A stretch of 37,260 nucleotides of DNA from an uncultured Clostridia bacterium (GTDB lineage Bacteria > Bacillota > Clostridia > TANB77 > CAG-508): positions 1 through 37,260 of the forward strand of contig CALXWM010000014.1 in assembly GCA_944392425.1 (NCBI GenBank). Reading direction: 5' to 3'. This document shows, in pieces, positions 22,925-30,110 of this stretch. The notes under the pieces are model-generated. The model was not told the DNA's origin and did no database searches. It saw only the letters and a program-made list of their open reading frames with translations. How positions within the stretch are numbered: position 1 is the first letter of the stretch; each line of letters begins with the position of its first letter. The position numbers and the translations under genes are program-made.

Positions 22925-24449
22925 TTAAAATCTAAAATACAAAAATGGATTAAAGCTATTATTTACTAAGCTTGCTGTACTAATAATTAAAATTCCAACA
23001 CATAAAACTCCAGTAATTACACCTGTCAATTTACTTTTCTTTGCTTTTTCAACTATTTTTATAGCAATATTTTTAAGTGGTATTGAACAAATTATTCCAA
23101 CAATAATTATGATGAAATAATTTTGCAAGTAATATATTGCTTCTGAATTGACAAAGCTTACATTGTTCAATCCGAACATTGAACTTAAGTACACTCCTAC
23201 TTTACTTAAATCTTCAAATGCAAATATAACCCATCCTATCAAAACTAAAAACATTGCATATATGTGAGAAAATGCACTCAAAATAATGCTTAAAATTTTT
23301 CCTAGAGCTTTATTATTTTTTTCCAAGTTTGAAATCTTTTCTTCTGCTTTAGCTATTATTTTAAGCAGAAATAATTTTTCTATAATTAGTATTATTCCAA
23401 AATACAATCCCCACAAAACGAAGTTCCATGAGGCTCCATGCCAGGCACCGTGTAAGTGCCCAAACTATTAGAATATTTCTAATTTGTTTAGCTAAACCTT
23501 TTCTATTTCCTCCAAGTGGTATATAGATGTAATCTCTAAACCAACTGCTTAAAGTTATATGCCATCTTCTCCAAAATTCTGTAATAGTTTTACTTATATA
23601 TGGATAATTAAAGTTCTCATCAAAATCCATACCAAATATTTTAGCAAGCCCTATTGCCATATCTGAGTACCCACTAAAATCAAAATATATTTGTAAAGCA
23701 AATGAGATTATTCCAAGCCATGCTAAAACGCTGCTCATCTCATTAAAATTTCCATTTTCAATAACGTTCCACAAAGCCCCTACATTATTAGCAATTAATA
23801 CTTTTTTTCCAAGTCCAACTATAAATCTTCTCATCCCGCACGAGAAGTTGTCCATACTGATTTTTTTATCTACTAATTCTTCGTCTACTGTTTCATACCT
23901 TACAATTGGTCCAGCTATTATTTGAGGGAACAATGTTGTGTATGTTAAATAGTTGTAAAAACTTTTTTCACATTTTACTGTTCCTCTATATACATCTATA
24001 ATATATGATAATGACTGGAATGTATTAAACGATACACCAATTGGTAGAGGTATATTAAGTAGTGGAATATTTATTCTAAACAATCCATTAATACTTGATA
24101 TAATAAAATCTGCGTATTTGAAGAAAAACAAAATCAGTAAATTTACAGTTATATCAATCATTAAATATTTTCTTTTAGCCTTTTTGTTTTCCCAATTTTG
24201 ATTGATTTTATTTCCGCACCAATAGTCCATTACAGCAAGAAGTAGCATAATAGGAATATATCTAATTTCTCCCCATGCAAAGAATATGAAACTTGCTATT
24301 ATCATTACTAGATTTTTGAATTTTTTTGGTACTATAAAATATATTAAAAGCATTACTGGTAGAAAAATATATAAAAATACTATGCTACTAAAAACCATTT
24401 CTTTTGTATCTAATTTCTCCTTGTTATATTTGGATTTTGGGTTATCCAT
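22925..24449 (-). pseudogene. MBOAT-family O-acyltransferase, single-base frameshift
   Basis: Two consecutive frames together encode a complete MBOAT (AlgI/DltB type) membrane acyltransferase of about 507 residues. The first part (24449 to about 23450) has SIVFLYIFLPVMLLIYFIVP, PLPIGVSFNTFQSLSYIIDV, FPQIIAGPIVRYE, YFDFSGYSDMAIGLA and FWRRWHITLSSWFRDYIYIP. It then reads IVWALT and falls out of frame. The other frame continues exactly with GAWHGASWNFVLWGLYFG, which holds the catalytic-type His, and runs to 22925. Removing one base at about 23450 restores one 1524-base frame. Either an indel mutation or an assembly error. The family N-terminus normally starts MVFSSIVFLY (24398); the upstream ATG 24449 has AAGG four bases away. 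Confidence 0.88.
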
Positions 24450-24466
24450 AAACCTTAAGCTTTATT

Positions 24467-24503
24467 AAATATTAATTGTTTAATCAAAAAACAATTAATA
24501 TTT
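24467..24503 (-). terminator. Long AT-only stem-loop after the anti-sigma gene
   Basis: AAATATTAATTGTTT (24467-24481) and AAACAATTAATATTT (24489-24503) are perfect 15-base inverted repeats with a 7-base loop, 37 bases beyond the anti-sigma stop and 18 bases before the MBOAT start. Terminator or mRNA processing hairpin; no long T-tail. Confidence 0.5.
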
Positions 24504-24539
24504 TAATTTTAAAATCTAAAAGCAATTACTATTTTAAAT

Positions 24540-25475
24540 TCAAATAATTAACTCATTAGGAATTTCAAAGTTCTGAATTCCCATATATCCAGGTGCAATT
24601 TCGTACTTTTGGAAAACAATTACTGCTTTTTTGTTTTCGTTTATATAAAAGTCTTGATATTCGTTTTCAATTCCCGAAAATCCGCCTTCTTCTTTTGTAA
24701 AATATGAACTGTTTTCATCATTTTTCATTCTTTCTTTTATTTGATTTTCAACGCTTTCATCTGCTATTTGCTTATAATCTGCGCCTAAAACATCTTTCAA
24801 ATTTAATTCTTTTCCATTTTGAATATCTATGTTGTAAAAATATTGTTCTTGGTATGCTGAAGCTTGACTTTCACTCTTTGTTATTACAAAAGATATGAAA
24901 TTATCGTCTTGATATGTTATTTTATAATCAATGTTTATTCTTGTAGGAATATAGTCATCCATTGTTCCACCTGTTGCAAGTACAGCGTTTTTATATTCCT
25001 CTGCTCTAGTTCTTGCTTCTTCAATAACATCATTTATTTTTGAAGAAATCTCATAATTTATTCTATTTTCCAAATCTGAATTTCCCGTATTTTGTATAGC
25101 AGGAATTTTAACATCTATTAAATCTGTCTCATTTTCTTCTTTATATTCCCTAACAGTAAATACTTTTGCTAGTCCTGATATTACAGGAATATCTTGCATT
25201 GTTTTTGCAAAACTTTCATTTGTATTGAGTAATACCACAAATAAGACAAATGTAGCAATAAGCGCCAAAGCAAAACTTCTAAAAACTATCAAAGGTCTAT
25301 TAGTTCTAGTTGCATTTTTGAATACTTTATTACTCTTAATTACTCTATTTTGCTTAACTGCATTTCTTTTTTGAACCACATTGCTATCTAGAATTGTTCT
25401 ATTAACAGTATCTTCCAATTCTCGCGGAACTTGTATTGAGTCGTATGCCATTTTAGCTTTTTCAAATATACTCAT
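24540..25475 (-). CDS. RsiV-like anti-sigma factor (DUF4163/DUF3298)
   Basis: A 311-residue membrane protein. Residues 1-60 are a cytoplasmic sigma-binding region (MSIFEKAKMAYDSIQVPREL), one transmembrane helix lies at about 70-86, and the extracellular part has DUF4163-like (DVKIPAIQNTGNSDLENRIN) and DUF3298-like blocks (ELNLKDVLGADYKQ, DFYINENKKAVIVFQKYEIAPG). RsiV binds lysozyme in Bacillus and frees the sigma factor SigV after proteolysis. Start at ATG 25475, 9 bases after AAGGAG and overlapping the sigma stop by 4 bases (ATGA). The pairing and coupling support the role; the inducing signal here is unknown. Confidence 0.88.
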   Translation of the reverse strand: MSIFEKAKMAYDSIQVPRELEDTVNRTILDSNVVQKRNAVKQNRVIKSNKVFKNATRTNRPLIVFRSFALALIATFVLFVVLLNTNESFAKTMQDIPVISGLAKVFTVREYKEENETDLIDVKIPAIQNTGNSDLENRINYEISSKINDVIEEARTRAEEYKNAVLATGGTMDDYIPTRINIDYKITYQDDNFISFVITKSESQASAYQEQYFYNIDIQNGKELNLKDVLGADYKQIADESVENQIKERMKNDENSSYFTKEEGGFSGIENEYQDFYINENKKAVIVFQKYEIAPGYMGIQNFEIPNELII

Positions 25476-25969
25476 ATACAATCACTCCTTTCTAAACTCT
25501 TTTTTAATTCTTCCATCCCCTTATAAAGCCTAGATTTTACAGTGCTTACATTTGTTTTTGTAATATATGCAATTTCTTCAATTTTTAAATTCTCAAAAAA
25601 TCTAAGTATTATAACTGTTTTTAATTTTTCATTTAACTTTTGTATATTTTTGTATATGTCAATGCTTTCAATCAGTTCATCATCATATTTTTTATCAGTT
25701 GCTACATTATCTAACAGTTCGTATTCTTCTAGCTTTTTATTTTTTCTTGAAGATTTTATTGATTCATTAATAAGTATTCTATAAAACCATGTTTTTACGT
25801 ATTCTTCGTGTTTTAATGAGTCTATATGTTCTAATGCTTTTGTAATTGATTCTTGAACAACATCCAATGACAAATCTTTATCTTTAGTGTATGTATATGC
25901 TATTTTGTATAGTTTATCTTGATTTTCTTTTATATATTCAATTAGTATTTCTTGAGCTACTGCTGCCAT
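25472..25969 (-). CDS. ECF RNA polymerase sigma factor (SigV-like)
   Basis: A 165-residue extracytoplasmic-function sigma factor. Region 2 holds LYKIAYTYTKDKDLSLDVVQESITKAL and WFYRILINESI; region 4 holds IILRFFENLKIEEIAYITK with the recognition helix TNVSTVKSRLYKGMEEL. It directs polymerase to stress promoters, probably including its own operon. AGGAG precedes ATG 25969 by 8 bases and overlaps the end of the DUF4358 gene. The anti-sigma gene follows with a 4-base overlap. Confidence 0.93.
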   Translation of the reverse strand: MAAVAQEILIEYIKENQDKLYKIAYTYTKDKDLSLDVVQESITKALEHIDSLKHEEYVKTWFYRILINESIKSSRKNKKLEEYELLDNVATDKKYDDELIESIDIYKNIQKLNEKLKTVIILRFFENLKIEEIAYITKTNVSTVKSRLYKGMEELKKSLERSDCI

Positions 25970-25980
25970 TTATTATGCTC

Positions 25981-26460
25981 CTATCCTAGGAAATCTTTTA
26001 TTACTTTATTTACTGTATTGTAATCATTGCATATGCATAAAATTATATAGTTTCCCTTTTCTTCTAAAATATGATTTTGAATTTTGCTTACTTCTTTTGG
26101 CAAATAGCTTGCAAAAGCTTCTTCTCTTTCTTTTAGTCTTGTTTCAATTTTTTCCTTTGCATTATTAATGTCGTTTACATCTTTTACTTTTAATACAAGT
26201 ATTTCTTCGCTAGACGCTCCACTTCCTTGATATGATACAATCTCTTCTATCCCATTTGCTTCGAAGCCATACAATTCAATTGCAAGTTCGTCATCTATTT
26301 TTGCCAATTCATCTTCAAAACTACTGCTACTTGCTATTCTATCTGCTAATTCGTCTACATTAATTTGTATATTATCATTTAGATTTCTTCTCACTATTGT
26401 ACAAACTATTAAAATTGCAAATATTGCTATGATTACTATTATTCCTACATATTTTTTCAT
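25981..26460 (-). CDS. DUF4358 protein
   Basis: A 159-residue protein with an N-terminal membrane helix or lipid-free anchor (3-24) and the DUF4358 domain: LYGFEANGIEEIVSYQGSGA, EEILVLKVKDVNDINNAKEK and ASYLPKEVSKIQNHILEEKG followed by NYIILCICND. The family is exported or membrane-bound in Firmicutes and of unknown function. Here it is the first gene of the DUF4358-sigma-anti-sigma operon, with 11 bases to the sigma start. The ribosome site is weak (GGA, 6 bases). Confidence 0.85.
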   Translation of the reverse strand: MKKYVGIIVIIAIFAILIVCTIVRRNLNDNIQINVDELADRIASSSSFEDELAKIDDELAIELYGFEANGIEEIVSYQGSGASSEEILVLKVKDVNDINNAKEKIETRLKEREEAFASYLPKEVSKIQNHILEEKGNYIILCICNDYNTVNKVIKDFLG

Positions 26461-26595
26461 ATTAATTCCGTATATATTATATATACTTTCCCCCTTTAGT
26501 CAATACTTAATTTTATTTATTTTATTACAATATTATTTGTAATTTTTTGATTTTAATCTGCTCTTTATGGCATTTTTTAATTATTATTTTTACTT

Positions 26596-27417
26596 CTATG
26601 AATTATCTTCTAAATATTTAAGCCATTTTTGACAATATGTTTTTCCTACATGTATACCATCCGTGCTTGCATTTTTCGACAAATTTCCTTCACTGTCCAC
26701 TAATACAGATTTAACATCTAAATAATGAACACCCTTTTCATTTGCAACTTGCTTAATATATTCATTGAATTTTGCAATGTTAGTATTGTTATATATGCTA
26801 TCTGAATTGCTTTTGCTCTTAGTAACAGGTATTATAGATTGCAAATATATTTGGCAGTCTGGTTTGACTTTTCTAATTTCATCTATTAATTCACCATATT
26901 TTACTTTGAATACTTGAGGATATGACCAGCCAAGTTCATTTACGCCCAGCATGATATATACTTTCTTTATATTTTTGTTTTTCATATCTTCTAATAATGT
27001 GATTTTATTACCATTATCTGTTTTTACAAATTTTTTAGTAACTGCTGTATCAACCATCAATCCTATATACGAATAATCCTGCACATATTTTAAGCCATTA
27101 TACATTATTAACCCTTGTGTTCTTGAATCACCTATAAATGCTACTGTGCTTGTGTCTTCTATTACATTTGTTTCTACGGTATTGTTTGAAGTATTGTTTA
27201 ATATTTCGTTTGCTCTTTCATTAATTTGTGTGTTATTTGTTTCATTTACTTCTTGTGTTAAATTTTCTATTTCATTTATTATATTTTGATTCAATTCCAA
27301 ATTTGGATTTTTTTCTTTATTACTATTTGCAATTGAGTAAATGGTAAAGATTATTAATGATATGATAATTACTAATATTATTATAAAAATAGTTTTTTTG
27401 ATTTTTTTGTTATTCAT
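26596..27417 (-). CDS. Membrane-anchored SGNH/GDSL-family hydrolase
   Basis: A 273-residue protein with a lysine-rich N-terminus and one helix (8-29), an Asn-rich linker (30-88) and an extracellular SGNH domain: FIGDSRTQG (Ser98 of GDS, 96-98), LGVNELGW in place of the GxND block (158-161), and TDGIHVGK with the catalytic Asp/His near the end. SGNH esterases act on O-acyl groups of cell-wall polysaccharides. The location next to the sigma-V-like operon and the acyl-transfer pair suggests a wall deacetylase or acyl transfer role. GAGG lies 8 bases before the ATG. Confidence 0.88.
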   Translation of the reverse strand: MNNKKIKKTIFIIILVIIISLIIFTIYSIANSNKEKNPNLELNQNIINEIENLTQEVNETNNTQINERANEILNNTSNNTVETNVIEDTSTVAFIGDSRTQGLIMYNGLKYVQDYSYIGLMVDTAVTKKFVKTDNGNKITLLEDMKNKNIKKVYIMLGVNELGWSYPQVFKVKYGELIDEIRKVKPDCQIYLQSIIPVTKSKSNSDSIYNNTNIAKFNEYIKQVANEKGVHYLDVKSVLVDSEGNLSKNASTDGIHVGKTYCQKWLKYLEDNS

Positions 27418-27549
27418 TTTTTGTACCTCTTTAAACTTTTGTTTTTGCTTTATACTTTATTAGATATTATTGTGTGTAAAAAAGTTTAAAATATTTTTAT
27501 TTTTTTAATAAAATTAACTACTCTCGACATTAAATTTTGACATAATAAA

Positions 27550-27581
27550 TGCTCTGTACAGTTATTTAGCCGTACAGAGCA
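27550..27581 (-). terminator. dinD terminator
   Basis: TGCTCTGTAC (27550-27559) and GTACAGAGCA (27572-27581) form a perfect 10-bp stem with a 12-base loop. On the minus strand it is followed by TTTATTATG. It lies 35 bases after the dinD stop. Confidence 0.72.
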
Positions 27582-27615
27582 TGCTATCACTTCCAATCTC
27601 TATTTTTGTAAACTT

Positions 27616-28422
27616 CTAATGTTTTCCTTTTCTAGTTGCTTTAAACTTTTCTTTGGCGTTGGCAAATCTTCTGGCATAGTTCCGACCTGCTTCTTTAATA
27701 GCTTTTCTGACTATTTTTCCAATTTTATTATGAGTGTCACAAGCTCTCTTCTCCGTATCAATTTTATCTCTTTTTAATCTTGACTCAGTCTGTGTAATGC
27801 GGAATAAGTTGGCTGCAAGTTCTTCACTGCACATATTATCTAAAATATCTTCTCTATATCTTAATCCTTTTCTTTTTGCAATGTCATCAGCAGTTTCTCC
27901 ATTGTATAAACCTTTATAACCTGCATTGTGAAATTTGTCAAAGTTTTTAACTCCTGCATTTTTCGCAGTTTGATTAAGCGAGTAATTGCCTTTTCTTGTT
28001 AAGTCTCTTTGATAAAATCTCTTCTCATCCTCTGTTAACAAACGGTATTCACTCTCGCTAATTTCTTGTTTTCTAGTTTGAACTGCAAAATATGTTTGTG
28101 CCAAGGCAATTACTTTTTTTCTACTATCTCCATTTTGTGCTATTAAATAACAAGCATAACGAGTTAGTTTGTAGTCGTTAATCTCAACTTCTGCATTATT
28201 GGCACGTTTTGACAACTTATTGACGTCAATAAAATGTTCAAATACGCTAATATCACTATTTTCACATGATATTTTAGCTTTTTTAATTATCTTTTCGAAA
28301 TTTTGCCAATTTGAGTATTGTAGAACGGGCATAAGTTCCCTTGCATACCAAAATTCAAGGCCATTTTCGTCAGTATGTTTTATTTCTTCAAATGACGCAC
28401 TATTTTTATCAATAACTTTCAA
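27616..28422 (-). CDS. dinD: DNA-damage-inducible protein D (DinD), BRO-N antirepressor-like
   Basis: A 268-residue protein with an N-terminal BRO-N-like domain (EFWYARELMPVLQYSNWQNFEKII) and the DinD body: DYKLTRYACYLIAQNGDSRKK, AQTYFAVQTRKQE, NQTAKNAGVKNFDKFHNAGY and LAANLFRITQTESRL. In E. coli DinD acts in the SOS response as a RecA modulator; BRO-N domains are phage antirepressor-type. Start: GGAGGTG is inside the first codons of the ATG frame at 28437, so initiation is more likely at TTG 28422, 6 bases after it. A perfect consensus promoter precedes it. I saw no GAAC-type LexA box. The gene has its own terminator, so it is a single-gene unit. Confidence 0.88.
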   Translation of the reverse strand: MKVIDKNSASFEEIKHTDENGLEFWYARELMPVLQYSNWQNFEKIIKKAKISCENSDISVFEHFIDVNKLSKRANNAEVEINDYKLTRYACYLIAQNGDSRKKVIALAQTYFAVQTRKQEISESEYRLLTEDEKRFYQRDLTRKGNYSLNQTAKNAGVKNFDKFHNAGYKGLYNGETADDIAKRKGLRYREDILDNMCSEELAANLFRITQTESRLKRDKIDTEKRACDTHNKIGKIVRKAIKEAGRNYARRFANAKEKFKATRKGKH

Positions 28423-28462
28423 TAATTTCACCTCCATTTTTTATTTTTATTAACTAAATATC

Positions 28463-28491
28463 ATTATAATGTATTTACTTATGCGTGTCAA
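28463..28491 (-). promoter_or_regulatory. Perfect consensus promoter of dinD
   Basis: TTGACA (28491-28486), 17-base spacer, TATAAT (28468-28463): an exact sigma-A consensus, about 40 bases upstream of the dinD start. Such a strong promoter usually needs repression, but I could not identify the operator. Confidence 0.82.
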
Positions 28492-28601
28492 TATAATTTA
28501 TCTCTTTTCTATTTTTATCGAAAAAAATGGTGGTAATTTTAGGGTAATTTCTTAAAAAATTAGTTAATTTTACTTGTTTTTTATTAAAACTATACAAAAT
28601 A

Positions 28602-28647
28602 AAAAACTCTAATAAATGTTGATTTATAAGCATTTACTAGAGTTTTT
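28602..28647 (-). terminator. tRNA-Leu terminator
   Basis: AAAAACTCTAATAAATG (28602-28618) pairs with CATTTACTAGAGTTTTT (28631-28647) with one G-U pair, followed by a T-run. It ends the tRNA-Leu transcript and is almost symmetric, so it also insulates dinD. Confidence 0.85.
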
Positions 28648-28668
28648 TACTTCTTATTTTTTTCAAAA

Positions 28669-28752
28669 TGGTGCGGATGAAGGGACTTGAACCCCCACAC
28701 CATTGGTACTGGTTCCTAAGACCAGCGCGTCTGCCAATTCCGCCACATCCGC
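28669..28752 (-). tRNA. tRNA-Leu (UAG anticodon), CCA encoded
   Basis: On the minus strand the RNA begins GCGGATGTGGCGGAAUUGGC and ends CATCCGC-A-CCA. The 7-bp acceptor stem GCGGATG/CATCCGC is complete. The anticodon arm is CTGGT-CTTAGGA-ACCAG, placing TAG at positions 34-36. A long variable arm and the T-arm GGGGGTTCAAGTCCC are present. The 3' CCA is in the DNA (28671-28669). It has its own consensus promoter and terminator. Confidence 0.97.
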
Positions 28753-28764
28753 ATATGTATATTC

Positions 28765-28787
28765 GCATTGGCTTCTAAGACCAGTGC
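28765..28787 (-). other. tRNA-Leu anticodon-arm copy in the tRNA leader
   Basis: On the minus strand GCACTGGTCTTAGAAGCCAA and TGC lies 12 bases upstream of the mature tRNA. It matches the anticodon arm region GCGCTGGTCTTAGGAACCAG with three differences in the first 18 bases, and can itself pair GCA-TGG with CCA-TGC around a TCTTAGAA loop. No acceptor, D or T arm remains. Probably the relic of a tandem tRNA copy, or a leader structure. Confidence 0.6.
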
Positions 28788-28788
28788 T

Positions 28789-28818
28789 AAATATTGTTCA
28801 ATAACGTGAACAATATTT
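28789..28818 (-). promoter_or_regulatory. Perfect 12-bp palindrome at the tRNA-Leu transcription start
   Basis: AAATATTGTTCA (28789-28800) and TGAACAATATTT (28807-28818) are perfect inverted repeats around ATAACG, directly abutting the -10 box. A repressor-type operator, a 5' hairpin, or a terminator for plus-strand transcripts (T-run follows) are possible. The TGTTCA/TGAACA half-sites resemble SOS-type boxes only loosely. Confidence 0.6.
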
Positions 28819-28847
28819 AATATACACTTTTTTTATCATATTGTCAA
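28819..28847 (-). promoter_or_regulatory. tRNA-Leu promoter
   Basis: TTGACA (28847-28842), 17-base spacer, TATATT (28824-28819). The start point would fall within the palindrome, about 65 bases before the mature tRNA. Confidence 0.8.
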
Positions 28848-28917
28848 GTACTTTATCGAAATTTTAATCATCAATTTTTCGTCTGCATTGAAATTCATAT
28901 CACATTTCAAATAAAAT

Positions 28918-29802
28918 TCAACCTCTCCCTATTACATCATACATAGTTTTAAATTCATATCCATTATCTTTGAAATATTGTATCATTTCTGGTAAACATT
29001 CATATGTCAATATTTTATCTGATGCATCATGCATTAATATTACTATGCTAGTTTTATTTTTTATAGTGCTATAAAAATTATCCATTATTTTTTCCTTCGT
29101 ATTAGCTCCTGCTGCATCATTTGTAAGTGCATTCCAGTCAACACTAGCAATCCCATTTTGCTTTAATAATTCTTTCGCCTCTTGCTTTATATCATGATAT
29201 GGTCCACCGCTTGAACCACCAGGAAATCTAAATACTAGTGAATTATAATTTTCATTTCCTAAGGCATTTTTTATTACATCATTTGTTTTATTGTATTCAT
29301 CAAGTACTGCTTGCGTACTTGAATATATGTCTCCATATTTATGAGAATATCCATGATTTGCTATGAAATGTCCTTCATCGTATTCCCTTTTAACTAAATC
29401 TGGATTTGCTTCTACTTTAAGTCCTAACACGAAAAAAGTTGCTTTTATGTTTTGCTCTTTAAGTAAATCTAATATGTATGGTGTAACTGATGTAGAAGGT
29501 CCATCATCAAATGTCAAAAACACTCTTTTATTATCTTGATGTTTATATATGCTGTTAAATCTTTCAAGTTCTTCTCCATTTAATGATGCAAATCTCGCTT
29601 TTTCGGCTTCTTCTCTTGCTGAAATTTGAGCATTTACTTCATTAATCCACAAATCATATGCATATTTAGTTTTACTTACATTATACATTTGTACCAATCT
29701 AATACTTGTGAAAATAATAAGTATAATAAGTACAACTACTAAAATAACCAGTGCAACTTTTAATTTATTTAATTTTCTAGTTCTAACAATTAAATCATAC
29801 AT
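28918..29802 (-). CDS. Membrane-anchored polysaccharide (peptidoglycan) deacetylase, NodB type
   Basis: A 294-residue carbohydrate esterase 4 protein. One helix at 15-38, a 60-residue coiled stalk (EVNAQISAREEAEKARFASL), then the NodB domain: VFLTFDDGPS with the catalytic/metal Asp pair, ANHGYSHKY with the two metal His, RFPGG, and DWNALTNDA with ILMHD completing the motifs. Such enzymes remove acetyl groups from GlcNAc of peptidoglycan and protect against lysozyme. This agrees with the lysozyme-type RsiV/sigma pair 3 kb away, although not in one operon. AAGGGG precedes ATG 29802 by 7 bases. Confidence 0.92.
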   Translation of the reverse strand: MYDLIVRTRKLNKLKVALVILVVVLIILIIFTSIRLVQMYNVSKTKYAYDLWINEVNAQISAREEAEKARFASLNGEELERFNSIYKHQDNKRVFLTFDDGPSTSVTPYILDLLKEQNIKATFFVLGLKVEANPDLVKREYDEGHFIANHGYSHKYGDIYSSTQAVLDEYNKTNDVIKNALGNENYNSLVFRFPGGSSGGPYHDIKQEAKELLKQNGIASVDWNALTNDAAGANTKEKIMDNFYSTIKNKTSIVILMHDASDKILTYECLPEMIQYFKDNGYEFKTMYDVIGRG

Positions 29803-29925
29803 TATAAAGCCCCTTTTAGTTTTGCCAAGTTAATTTATTTCAACTTAGTGCGAATAAAATATTTTGCACCACTTATATTATACCTAAAAAATAAAAATAA
29901 GCAATATATTTCAAAAAATTTTCAG

Positions 29926-30086
29926 TTGGGGGACTGTCATAAAACGAAAATTTTTAAAATAAAAAGCCAAAGCAATATATCTATTTTTCATTCTCAAGCT
30001 GGAGCAAGCAGCGACCCGCGCCGAGAATGTTAAAATAGATATATTGTTTGGCAGTAATCATTTTTTCAATTTAGGACCGTCCCCAA
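29926..30086. repeat. MITE-like element D with nested inverted repeats
   Basis: The 308-base gap 29803-30110 holds no gene but one imperfect hairpin. Ends TTGGGGGACTGTC (29926-29938) and GGACCGTCCCCAA (30074-30086) are imperfect inverted repeats of the GGGGACGGTCC type. Nested inside, 29966-29997 and 30022-30052 form a second arm pair (GCCAAAGCAATATATCTATT facing AATAGATATATTGTTTGGC, then CATTCTC facing GAGAATG) around a GC-rich loop AGCAAGCAGCGACCCGCGCC. It lies 3' of the Ca2+ ATPase gene. Confidence 0.72.
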
Positions 30087-30110
30087 ATTGGAAAAATGAA
30101 AAAAATTGAT

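Noticed and set aside
28765..28787. Second complete tRNA upstream of tRNA-Leu
   Set aside because: Only an anticodon-arm-like segment is present; acceptor, D and T arms are missing.
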